A stretch of 64,000 nucleotides of DNA. Source: Aureococcus anophagefferens (taxonomy: Eukaryota; Sar; Pelagophyceae; Pelagomonadales; Pelagomonadaceae). The translations under genes were made by a program, and so were the position numbers. Of the stretch, positions 9,233 to 17,962 are shown in pieces. The notes below the pieces were generated by a model. That model made no database searches and had not been told where the DNA came from. It was given only the letters and a program-made list of their open reading frames with translations. Each line of letters opens with the position of its first letter. The first letter of the stretch is position 1. The stretch lies in NCBI RefSeq assembly GCF_000186865.1, contig NW_008705564.1:1285315-1349314 (forward strand), given 5' to 3'.

Positions 9233-10279
9233 ATGCCCCCGAAGGTGCTGCCCCCCGTGGAGCTCGCGCTGCCCAAGGACTTTGACCATGAGCAGCCCTA
9301 CGAGCGGGACCGGAAGCGCATGGCCATGGTCACGCAGCGCGACAAGGTGTCGCAGCACATCTACGACGACGACCGCCAGCGCCTCGAGCGCCTCATCGGC
9401 TTCAACAGCAAGAACGAGAAGGAGCCGACGCTCGTCGAGCGCTACCCCAAGGAGTGGGCCGAGCTCCACACGCCGCAGGAGAAGCTCGACTACGAGGCGC
9501 GCATGCGCAAGTACAAGCCCATGGAGTTCTTCACGCCCTACGGCAAGGAGTGGCACCGCCTGCACAAGCCCGACCGCGGCGTCTGGCGCGCGCCGACGCC
9601 CCTCTACGACGAGATCACGAGCCGGAGCGCCGTCATCCCCGACGAGACGAAGCTGCGCTTCGACACGACGCTCGCGAAGAAGCGCCAGTCGTTGCGCCAG
9701 CTCGCGGCGCAGAAGTCGAAGCAGTTCTCCGCGGCGTCGAAGCTCTACATCGAGGACGCCAAGTACAAGGCGGGCGTGTTGCGCGCGACGCTGAGCACGC
9801 CGAAGCGGGACGACGGCCCGCGCGGCCGCGGCGCGATCCGCCTCCGGAGCCCCGCGAAGGCGCCCCCGGGCGCCGACGGCGCGGCGTCGCCCGACGCGAA
9901 GCGGCCCCACACGGCACCGGCCAAGCACGGGGCCCGCGGCGACAAAGCCCTGGCGCTCTGGGGCCAGGAGGCGACGGAGCAGGACGTCCGCGCGAAGACG
10001 CCGCAGTTCAAGAAGAGCTTCTTCAAGCTGCCGGGCTCCAACAAGACCCCGGTGAAGGACGAGGACAAGCCGAAGACGGGCGCGCGGACGACGGTCGCCA
10101 AGCGCCTCTTCATGAAGAAGACCATCGTCAAGCCGAGGCGCGAGGGCGCGGCCGTCGTCGGCATCGACGACGGCTCCGACTTCGCGGCCGGGTCCATGGC
10201 GACGCTCCTCCCCGACGAGAGCTCCTGGCACAGCAGCCTCGGCAGCCACGGGAGCCTCGGGAGTAAGAAGAAGACATAG
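9233..10279 (+). CDS. Uncharacterised basic protein
   Basis: 348 residues, no family recognised. The first ~160 residues are charged and rich in Tyr/Trp/Arg (YERDRKRM, WHRLHKPDRGVWRAPTPLY), and residues ~140-180 look helical. The C-terminal half is Lys/Pro/Ser-rich low complexity ending in a Ser/Gly/Leu repeat (SSLGSHGSLGSKKKT). Codon use matches its neighbours. The start at 9233 is the first ATG, with a leader containing a TTGAAG motif about 100 bp upstream. The composition is reminiscent of axonemal or cytoskeleton-associated algal proteins, but no motif proves this. Tail-to-tail with the next gene (12 bp between stops). Confidence 0.7.
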   Translation: MPPKVLPPVELALPKDFDHEQPYERDRKRMAMVTQRDKVSQHIYDDDRQRLERLIGFNSKNEKEPTLVERYPKEWAELHTPQEKLDYEARMRKYKPMEFFTPYGKEWHRLHKPDRGVWRAPTPLYDEITSRSAVIPDETKLRFDTTLAKKRQSLRQLAAQKSKQFSAASKLYIEDAKYKAGVLRATLSTPKRDDGPRGRGAIRLRSPAKAPPGADGAASPDAKRPHTAPAKHGARGDKALALWGQEATEQDVRAKTPQFKKSFFKLPGSNKTPVKDEDKPKTGARTTVAKRLFMKKTIVKPRREGAAVVGIDDGSDFAAGSMATLLPDESSWHSSLGSHGSLGSKKKT

Positions 10280-10291
10280 GAGGCGCCTCTA

Positions 10292-11159
10292 CTACTCGGA
10301 GGGGAGCCAGCCGATGACGCGGCCCGGCGGCGTCCGCGAAATCGCGCCGAGCTTCCGGGCCATCGCACGCGCGGTGCGCGCGCGTCGCGGCGAGCGCCGC
10401 GTCCTTGGCGTCGTCCCGCGGCGGCGGGCGCCGGTCGTACTGCCGCTCGTGGACCGTCTTGTAGGACGCCGTCGGTCGCACGCTCGCGGCGTCGGCGGCC
10501 TCGGGCCAGGAGAGCACGCGGCCGTCGGGCGTCCGGTCGTAGACGTCCATGCCCGGGTAGTGCTTCCGCCCCGCGGGCAGCTCCTCCCAGTACTCGGCCG
10601 TCGACTCGACGTTCTTCCGCCCGTTGTTGACGACGGGCTTGTCGTCCCAGGCGATGACGCGGCCCTGCGGCGTCCGCGTCATGGCGCCCAATTTCGTCGC
10701 CAGGCCCGCGCAGCCGTCGAAGCGCTCCTCGGCGTGCGCCGTCGGGCCCTGGGCGCGCCGCAACTCCTCGCGCTGGTGCCGCGCCTCCGCGGACCGCAGG
10801 TGCATGGCGTAGGTCGTCGTCCCCGCGGGCCCGTGCGGCGTCGCCGTTTTCTTCCGCTCGAGCGCGGCCCGCAGGCTCAGGGGCGTGCTGTCCGGCACGG
10901 CCTCCGCGAAGAAGGGCCTCGCGCTGTCGCCGGGCTGGACGGCCCGCGCGGCCTCGCTCGACTTCTTCAGGCCCAGCCAGCTCGACGCCGACGCCGAGCC
11001 GACGGAGCTCTGGGCGATGAGGTCGCTCACCGAGTCGTCGTTGGCCGCCTTGCCCTCGATCTGGTGCCGCAGCGGCCGCCGACCGACGACGGGCACGCGG
11101 ATCTCCTTCTTCGGCCGCCAGGGCGCCGACGACCAGCCGGGCTTGGCCTCGGCGGCCAT
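10292..11159 (-). CDS. Repeat protein with three TRTPxGRVxxW motifs; frameshift near 3' end
   Basis: The start at 11159 gives MAAEAKPGWSSAPWRPKK; the frame stays open upstream but composition becomes non-coding. A motif recurs: KLGAMTRTPQGRVIAWDD, DVYDRTPDGRVLSWPE and, in another frame, KLGAISRTPPGRVIGW followed by LPSE and TAG at 10292-10294. Passing from copy two to copy three needs a one-base shift within a GC-repetitive stretch at about 10365-10390; without it the frame runs on antisense into the neighbour. This is either a sequencing or assembly indel or a real frameshift. No known domain was recognised. Convergent with the 9233-10279 gene. Confidence 0.6.
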
Positions 11160-12715
11160 GCTGGAAACTGTGGGGCGTTGCGTTACGTTATTCGGCAGCT
11201 TCAGGTTCACGGACTTTTCAACGGCGTCCTCCGCACGTGCATACTGCCAGTGGCCGTATTCATACATGCGAGTAGGATTTAGATCCGCGCGATGGCCTCC
11301 GCCTCGACGGCGCCGGCCTCGACCGGGACGTCCCCCCCGCCGCCTTCCTTCGGGCTCCGCGGCGCGACCAGCCCCGACAGCGAGCGGCCGACCCGACGCC
11401 GCGAGTTCCGGGAGCAGGAGCGACACGCCTCGCTCGAGGAACCACAGGATGGTCATAAGCTTTTTCTCCGATTCGACCCTGTGGCTTTTTGGTGGTTTTC
11501 TACATTCGAGTGCCCCCCATCGGCCAACTAAATGAACTAACTAAATCCACAAATTTACTTAGCAATCGTGTATTCGAGTTAGCTCTCCCGAGTTAAGGAG
11601 AGCATGGACGGGCAGCCCCGTCCTCTGTGTCGATCTCCGCCCGTGCGCATGTCCATATCTTGCCAATGAACGTACTACCCCGCCGCGACCGCCGCTACGA
11701 GTGGTGCAAGTTTTACGCTGGGAGCGCACGAATCTGGCATGCACGACGCTCGCGAGCACGTCCCGAAGCTCCGCGGCAACTTCGCGCGCGACTTTCTCCG
11801 CCTAATCGTATCGACAGAACAAACTACGAGTTCTGGTATGCCATGCAGCAGCTGGCACCAACTTGTCACAAGCATCATCTATCGGCCACACAACTGCCAC
11901 ACCTAGCACGCAGTCGACAGGATACCAAGACGCGTCTGAGCAAAGCACGAACCCCCCTGGATAAGCCCCCCAAAGCACGACTTCTTTTAAGCCGGCGGTT
12001 AAAGCCCGCTGCCTGACATTCATGGAGCTCGTCGGGAATTTCTTGTCATCATCTCCCACAACAGAACACCACTGGGCTAGAAAAAACTCACCGGTGTGAC
12101 CATCCAGAGCAAACTTCTCGCGTTCGTCTTGAGGCAGCTGAGCGTGCTGCCGAACGTCGACAATGCGGGAGAGGAAAGACTTACCCTTCGCCTTGCCCGT
12201 GTAGACGAACTCGCCTGTGAGCAACAAACACTTGAGCTCTGCACTGCGAACTACCTTGCCATACGGGCTCGTGCCCGGCACTGGGTTCATGCGCAGCGAT
12301 GACAAACGTGATTCCCGGTACAATTTCAGGGCTGCGCTCGGCCAAGATATGCCAGGGCCGCTCGGATACCTAGCCAAGTTTTGTAAGGACTAGTTCGAAA
12401 AGGGCGCGCGAAAGTTGGTTTCGGCGTCGATGAAGCAGGGGCTTTCGACGTTCTGCAGAAGGACGGAGCGAAGCGTCCTTGAGCCCCCCCCGAGGAAACA
12501 GCGCGGGCCGGCGTGGAGGTTTCTCGACGAAGATCGATCAGACGAAATCCACGGCCGGTGATTGAGAGCTCTAGAGGCAGAAACACAGAGCCAAGCTTAT
12601 CGCTCGCAAGCCTCCTGCGCAGGTCCGCGCGCGTCTCGAACGGCGTCACCCGAATTTTTTTTTGACAAATTTATCACACTTTTAAACACCTCTGATGGCG
12701 AATGTACACAGGCGC
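11160..12715. other. AT-richer intergenic stretch
   Basis: About 1.5 kb with clearly lower GC than its surroundings and no gene that can be supported. It holds A/T runs, a short inverted repeat (ctctcc...ggagag near 11583-11602) and one long ORF of foreign composition, listed separately. The right edge, just after the FtsH-like stop, has a T-rich tract (12657-12690) that may serve the protease gene's polyadenylation. It may be a decayed mobile element, but no terminal repeats were found. Confidence 0.5.
11802..12377 (-). CDS. Doubtful 191-residue ORF in the AT-richer gap
   Basis: The ORF has mixed hydrophobic and charged composition (KCLLLTGEFVYTGKAKGKSF, WCSVVGDDDKKF, PVDCVLGVAVVWPIDDACD) unlike the Arg-rich shadow frames elsewhere, so it may be a remnant of a real protein. 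No conserved motif was recognised. Codon use and GC differ from neighbouring genes. It could be a fragment of a transposon-encoded protein or chance. Confidence 0.25.
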   Translation of the reverse strand: MARYPSGPGISWPSAALKLYRESRLSSLRMNPVPGTSPYGKVVRSAELKCLLLTGEFVYTGKAKGKSFLSRIVDVRQHAQLPQDEREKFALDGHTGEFFLAQWCSVVGDDDKKFPTSSMNVRQRALTAGLKEVVLWGAYPGGFVLCSDASWYPVDCVLGVAVVWPIDDACDKLVPAAAWHTRTRSLFCRYD

Positions 12716-15110
12716 TTACCCCGCCGCGGCGCTCGCGACCCTGTCCGGCGCGCGCGGCGCGCCGTCCTCGGCGAAGAGCGCGCCGAGGGCCGCGCCGTCG
12801 AGGGTCTCCCGCTTCACGAGGGCCCGCGCGACGCTTCGCAGCGTGCGGTCGTGGTCGCGGACCAGGTCCCGCGCGGCGTCCTCCGCGCGCCTGAGCTCCG
12901 CGCGGACCGCGTCGTCGGCGTCGCCGACGGCCGCGGCGGCGCCGAGGTCCGACATGCCAAAGTTGACGACGATGGCCTTGGCCAGCTCCGCCGTCTTCAT
13001 GAGGTCGTCGCTCGGGCCCGACGAGACGTCGCCCCGGAAGACGTGCGACTCCGCGGCGCGCCCCGCGAGGAGCAGCACGAGGCGGTCCCGGAGCCTGTGC
13101 CGAATTCAACCACTGGTTTGGGCGGTCCTGACAAATCGAATCAGTCGATCGTCGATTCGGCTGATTTTTGGACGAATCGATTGCTCTCGTCGAGTTCTCG
13201 AAGCACAGCCGAAGAGGCTGCGTCGAAACTGTCGCGTACGCTCACATTGAAGTCGAGTTGAAGATTTGAATTCGGCACAGCCCGGAGCTGCGCGCGCGTC
13301 ACGGATTTCGCGTCGTCCGCGCCGAGGAGCGTGACGCCGAGGCTGCCGCCGGCCCGCGGCCGCACGGACGCGCGGATCGCGTCGTCGACGCCCTCGAGCA
13401 CGAAGGACGCGAGCACGTGGCCCGCCTCGTGGACGGCGACGCGCCAGTCGGGCGACTCGCGCGCGCCGTCCAGATCGTCCTCGAGGGGCTTGCCGAGGAG
13501 CACGTCCTCGACGGCGCGCAGGTAGTCGGCCCGCGTCGCGACGTAGCGGCCGTCGGCCATGGCCCCCAGCGCCGCCTCGTTGACGACCGCGTGCACGTCC
13601 GCGCCGACCAGACCCGGCGACAGGCCCGCGAGGTCCGCGGGGAGCGCGGCGTCGTCGGCCTCCGGCGCGGCGCCGGCGTGGGCGACCGTGAAGGCGAGGC
13701 GCTTCGCGTCGGCGCCGTCGCGGAGCGGCGCGCGGCGGCAGCCGAGCGCCGCGGCCGTCGCGGCCGTCGTCGCGAGCGTGTCGTTATGAAGCGTCGCCCG
13801 GAAGCGGTGGCCCGCGGCGCACTTGGGCGCGACGGCCTTGCACGCCAGGGTGCCGTTCGCCGCCTCGACGACGCGCACGAGGGCCGTCGCGCCGCCGGCG
13901 TCGACGGAGAGCTCGCGCGCCGCGGCCGCTTTCAGCTGCTTCTCCACGTAGTGGTCGAAGAGCTTGCGCCGCCCCTCGAGGTCCGGCGCGCGCAGCTCGA
14001 CGATCTTGTCGAAGCGGCCCTTGCGGAGCAGGGCCGCGTCCAGGCTCGTCGCGCGGTTCGTCGCCGCGAGGACGACGACGAGCGGCGCGCCGTCGTCGCG
14101 CGCGCCGAACCTGGGCAGCAAAAGGGTGATTCAACGTCGCTTCAACGTGAGTGTGCCGCGCGCGCGCGTTCCGGAAAAAGCGTCCACGCTTCGAGACCGT
14201 GCCGAGAGATGATCGCTCGTCCAAAAATCAGCCGAAACGAGTGGACAACGGCCGAGATCGGAGCCTTTGAAGTTGGGAAGTTCGCTCTCTTTTGCTGCCC
14301 TGCCCCGAACCCGTCCAGCTCCACGAGCAGCTGGTTCAGCGTGTTGTCGTGGTCCGCGCCGACGGCGGAGCTGTCGCCGCCGCGCGCGCGGCCGCAGGAG
14401 TCGATCTCGTCGATGAAGACGAGCGCCGCGCGCCGCTTCGCCGCCGCGGCCGCGCGCCGCGCGGCCGAGAAGAGCTGGCGCACGCGCTCGACGCCGACGC
14501 CCGCGTACTTGCCCTTGACCATCTCCGAGCCGGAGACGACCAGTAAGGGCGCGTCCAGCGACTCCGCCGCGGCCCGCGCGAGCAGCGTCTTGCCCGTGCC
14601 CGGCGGCCCGACGAGCAGGATGTTCCGCGGCGCCGACGCGCCGCACCGCCGCGCGCGCGTCGCGGCCTCGCGGGACCCGACGACGTCGATGAGCCGCCGC
14701 AGCTCGCGCACGGCGCTCTCGGCGCCGACGACGTCGTCCCAGCCCACGCCGCCCTCGGCGCCCGGCGCGCGGTAGTCGATGAACGAATTCTCCTCGTCGC
14801 CCGCGCGCGCCGCGCCGTCGAAGAGCCGCGCGACGCCGGCGCCGCGGCCGCCGAGCACGGCGTTGAGGACCCGGCTGCAGGCCTGGGGCATGAAGATGCA
14901 GGCGTGGAAGAGGGCCAGCAGCGCCGATGCGCGCTTCGTGCTCGACGACAGGGCCAGGGCGCCGGTCGTCGCGTTCGCGGCCGTGGGCCCGGACGACGTG
15001 CGGTTCTTCGGGAGCTTCTTCAGGTTGACCGTGGCGGGCCGCTTCGGCGATGCCGCCTGGGCGACGACGGCGAGGACCGCGCAGGCGAAGGCGCGGCGAA
15101 GCTTCGTCAT
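12716..15110 (-). CDS. FtsH-like AAA+ zinc metalloprotease, interrupted by two introners
   Basis: Exons 15110-14311, 14110-13289 and 13094-12716 give 666 residues. The N-terminus (MTKLRRAFACAVLAVVAQA) is a signal peptide, which in such algae fits plastid import. AAA domain: Walker A GPPGTGKT (~168), Walker B VFIDEID (~232), and LDAALLRKGRFDK arginine-finger region. Protease domain: HEAGH (~492) and a candidate third Zn ligand in SGPSDDLMKTAEL. Both splice joins restore family-typical sequence (LDGFG|ARDDGAP; RAQ|LRDRLVLLLAGRAAE). An ~85-residue insertion splits the AAA lid before LSPGLVGADVHAVVNEAAL, which is unusual. FtsH proteases degrade membrane proteins in thylakoids or mitochondria. Divergent from the PhyH gene, with about 60 bp between candidate starts. 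Confidence 0.9.
13095..13288 (-). mobile_element. Introner family B copy, antisense, acting as GC-AG intron
   Basis: A 194-bp intron of the protease gene. Termini are CTGTGCCGAATTCAA and its exact inverse. The 8-bp target duplication is GCTCCGGG (13281-13288 and 13087-13094). On the minus strand the intron starts with GC of one duplication copy and ends CACAG. The internal sequence is inverted relative to the copies at 24774 and 60117, yet the frame is restored, so the element works as an intron in this orientation. Confidence 0.88.
14111..14310 (-). mobile_element. Introner family A copy acting as GT-AG intron
   Basis: A 200-bp intron of the protease gene. The element runs from CAGGGCAGCAAAAGAG to ...CTTTTGCTGCCCAG, flanked by GTTCGGGG and GTTCGGCG (7/8 match). 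The 5' GT is inside the left duplication and the 3' AG is the element end. Excision joins the codons for LDGFG and ARDDG. The core carries GGCTGATTTTTGGACGAGCG, shared with the other family A copies. Confidence 0.9.
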
Positions 15111-15169
15111 GTCACTGGCAGAGCGGCTTCGGCCGGTGTTGATCTGGTGTTGCCTGTCTTCGCGATGGC

Positions 15170-16282
15170 TTGTGGCAATTAATCGAAGCCGAGTCGTGCC
15201 GGACCGCGCATCGCGTCGCTGTGCGCGCATCGCAGTCCTATTCCTACACACACCGTGTGCATGCGCCGCGCGCTCGCGGCCGCGCTCGTCCCCTGGAGAA
15301 CGATGGCGACCTTTGCCGCGCCGCGCTACGTCGAGGTGCGCGCTTCGCGCCCGGCGACGCCGACGCGCTGGCCCACCTCGACGAGCACGGCTACGTCGTC
15401 TTCGACGCGCTCACGGCCGAGGAAGCCGACGCCGCCGTGGGCAAGTTCTGGGACCACGTCGAGGGCCTCGGCAGCGGCGTCGACCGCGGCGACGCGTCCA
15501 CGTGGACCGACGACCGGTGGCCGCCCGGCGTCGGCGCGACGGGCATCCTGCCCTGGTTCAACGTCGGCCACTCGGACCTGCAGTGGTTCGTGCGCACGCG
15601 GCCGCGCGTCGCCGCGGCGTTCCGCGCCGTGTGGCGCGCGGCGGAGGACGAGCCCATGGTCGCGTCCTTCGACGGCTGCTGCGCGTGGCGGCCGGGCGCG
15701 CGGACCGCCGACGGGTGGCTGCACGTGGACCAGGACGCGCGCCGCGGCGGCGGCTTCGAGATGGTCCAGGGCCTCGTGGCGCTCACGGACGTCGTCGAGG
15801 GCGGCGGCGGCAACGTGCTCGTCGCCGGGTCGCACCGCAGTGTCTTCCCGCGGCTCGCGGAGGCCTTCGGGCCGGAGCTCGAGGCGAACGGCGGCGACGA
15901 CTACTTCGAGCTGCCGCGGCCGGACCCGATCTGCGAGCGCGACGCCGTCTGCTGCCTGCTGAGGAAGGGCGACCTGCTCCTCTGGGACTCGCGGCTCGTG
16001 CACGCGTCGACGCCGTCGCGCTCCGCGGACCCGCCGCCGGCGGACGAGCTCGCGCGCTGCTGCTCGTTCCAGTGCATGGTCCCCGCGCGCCTCTGTCCGC
16101 CGGAGGTCCGGGCCGCGCGCCGCGCGGCCTTCGAGGACGGCGTCACGACGTCGCACTGGCCGACGAAGCTCGTCCGCACGGACGGCTACGACAGCTTCCG
16201 CGAGCTGCCCGCCGCCGTGCGATTGCGATTCGCCGAGCCGCCGAGCGTCCCCTGGACGCCCGACATCGGCGCGCTACTTTAG
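15170..16282 (+). CDS. PhyH-type 2-oxoglutarate/Fe(II) dioxygenase
   Basis: 370 residues from the only in-frame upstream ATG. Core: HLDEHGYVVFDALT (~65), iron ligands His and Asp in WLHVDQD (~182) and the distal His in LLLWDSRLVHAS (~272), as in phytanoyl-CoA-dioxygenase-like enzymes. The first ~50 residues look non-coding. A better N-terminus (MATFAAPRYVEV, ATG at 15303) lies in another frame, so a one-base indel near 15330-15345 or another start is likely. The substrate cannot be told. Its TAG overlaps the convergent BBE-like stop by 9 bp. Confidence 0.8.
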   Translation: MWQLIEAESCRTAHRVAVRASQSYSYTHRVHAPRARGRARPLENDGDLCRAALRRGARFAPGDADALAHLDEHGYVVFDALTAEEADAAVGKFWDHVEGLGSGVDRGDASTWTDDRWPPGVGATGILPWFNVGHSDLQWFVRTRPRVAAAFRAVWRAAEDEPMVASFDGCCAWRPGARTADGWLHVDQDARRGGGFEMVQGLVALTDVVEGGGGNVLVAGSHRSVFPRLAEAFGPELEANGGDDYFELPRPDPICERDAVCCLLRKGDLLLWDSRLVHASTPSRSADPPPADELARCCSFQCMVPARLCPPEVRAARRAAFEDGVTTSHWPTKLVRTDGYDSFRELPAAVRLRFAEPPSVPWTPDIGALL

Positions 16283-17824
16283 TCGGGGCTCGATGTTGTG
16301 GTTGATGCGGAAGAGGTTCGTCGGGTCATACTTGGCCTTGAGCTCGCGGAGCCTGCCGTAGTTCGCGCCCCAGGACGCCATGGCGAGCGGATCCTGGCCG
16401 CAGGCGTCGTTCCAGCCGTCGGCCGCGTCCTGCGAGAGCGCGCCGTAGCGGCCGATGGCGTAGGGCAACAGCGCGTCGCGGAGGCCCTTCGCCCAGGCGA
16501 CGGCCTTGTCGCGCTCGTCGGCCTCGGACGCGAAGAGCGACCCCTTCCAGCCCGCGTTGATGATGAGCCAGAACCCGGCGTCGCGGTGGTAGACCGCCGT
16601 CGCGTCCTTGGGCACCTCCGCGGCCTTGCCGCCGAGCTGGTTGCAGATGACGCCGCAGTCGGCGTTCGGCGCGCGCGCGACGCGGTCCGCGACGATCGCG
16701 CAGGCCTCGTCCGGGAACTTGGCCAGCAGCGCGGACGTCGGGTAGTAGTTGCCCGCGAGGTTCGCGTCGGACGAGGGGCCCAGGATGTCCCAGGAGATCT
16801 CGTGGACGTAGCAGCGCGTCGTGAGTTCGACGACGACGGGCATGCCCCAACCCGTGTACGTCTCCTGTTTCAGCGTCTCGACGGTGTCGTCCGGCGCGAT
16901 GGCGTAGGTCAGCTCGATGAGCGGCGTCGGCGTGACGATGAGCAGCGGCGACACGTTCCGCGGGGCGACCCCGCACATGTCGCGCCAGCCGCGGATGACG
17001 TCAAAGCGCGACGGGCAGAGCACGGGCACGGGCAGGTGCACGCGCTGGAGGCTCGGGAGGTACTGGTTGAACGGCATGAGCTCGAAGACGAACTCCGTCA
17101 CGACGCCGAAGTTCCCGCAGCCGCCGCGGAGCGCCCAGAAGAGGTCCGGGTGCTCCGTCGCCGACGCCGTCCGAGACGCGCCGTCGGCCGTGACGACGGT
17201 CGCCTCGACCCACGCGTCGATGGACAGACCGTACAGTTTCTCCAGGGGCCCGTGGCCGCCCTGCTGCACGAGACCTCCCAGGCCCGTGCCCGGGTGGTGG
17301 CCCAGGGTCATGCCGTAGCCGCTCTGGTCCAGCGCCTTGTGCGCGTCGCCGTTCAGCGCGCCGCCGCCGCAGCGCAGGAACGCTTGCCCGCCGTCGGTCT
17401 TCTCCAGCTTCGCGGAGCGCAGCTTCTGGAGGTCGACGACGAAGGCGTCCTGCGCCATGCACGTGTGGCTGTGGCGGCCGCCGGCGACGGCCAGGCGCTC
17501 GCCGCTCGCCGCGCAGTAGCGAACGCAAGCCTGGACGTCCGGAACGCCCGCGACGACGCAGATCGCCGCGGGGAACTCGCAGGAATCCAGGTTCCACGTC
17601 TCCGTCGGGTGCGTCTCGGGCGAGAACTTCTCGCGGCCGCCCTTCAGGCACTCCTCGTGCGCCCAGACCGTGCCGAGCCGCGCGGCGTCGTAGCCGGCGT
17701 CGCCGTACTGCAGCAGCGTGCCCGTCAATGTGTCCGTCAAGGTCGACAGGTGCTCGTCGGCAAAGAGCGCATGCGGCTCCACGTCGGCGACGGCGCCCTC
17801 CGGCGCGCAGAAACCGCAGGACAT
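16274..17824 (-). CDS. FAD-linked oxidoreductase, berberine-bridge-enzyme-like
   Basis: 516 residues from the ATG at 17824. PCMH-type FAD domain: AVAGGRHSHTCM (~113), whose His is the likely covalent FAD site; GHHPGTGLGGLVQQGGHG (~200); DLFWALRGGCGNFGVVTEFVFEL (~245). The C-terminal BBE motif is YDPTNLFRINHNI. The second covalent Cys of the bicovalent enzymes was not seen at the usual place, so flavin attachment is probably through His only. These enzymes oxidise carbohydrates or small molecules with O2. No signal peptide is evident at this start; the frame is open upstream but without coding character. Convergent and overlapping with the PhyH gene. Confidence 0.9.
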   Translation of the reverse strand: MSCGFCAPEGAVADVEPHALFADEHLSTLTDTLTGTLLQYGDAGYDAARLGTVWAHEECLKGGREKFSPETHPTETWNLDSCEFPAAICVVAGVPDVQACVRYCAASGERLAVAGGRHSHTCMAQDAFVVDLQKLRSAKLEKTDGGQAFLRCGGGALNGDAHKALDQSGYGMTLGHHPGTGLGGLVQQGGHGPLEKLYGLSIDAWVEATVVTADGASRTASATEHPDLFWALRGGCGNFGVVTEFVFELMPFNQYLPSLQRVHLPVPVLCPSRFDVIRGWRDMCGVAPRNVSPLLIVTPTPLIELTYAIAPDDTVETLKQETYTGWGMPVVVELTTRCYVHEISWDILGPSSDANLAGNYYPTSALLAKFPDEACAIVADRVARAPNADCGVICNQLGGKAAEVPKDATAVYHRDAGFWLIINAGWKGSLFASEADERDKAVAWAKGLRDALLPYAIGRYGALSQDAADGWNDACGQDPLAMASWGANYGRLRELKAKYDPTNLFRINHNIEPRLK

Positions 17825-17962
17825 GGTGCTCGACGGCGCGCTTAGATCGGTGGCCGCGAACAAGTCATACCACACGCCAAAAGGAAAAACAAGTTTGTTG
17901 AGCCAACTGTGTTGAGCTCGATGTCCAACCTCGCCACGATGGGCAGCCCCTAACGAGAGCCC

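Noticed and set aside
14142..14310. Protein-like extension FPTSKAPISAV..FRLIFGRAIIS repeated at several loci
   Set aside because: This is read-through translation of introner family A, not a conserved peptide; splicing removes it.
16298..17845. 515-residue plus-strand ORF opposite the flavoenzyme
   Set aside because: An antisense shadow; the minus frame has clear FAD-oxidoreductase motifs.
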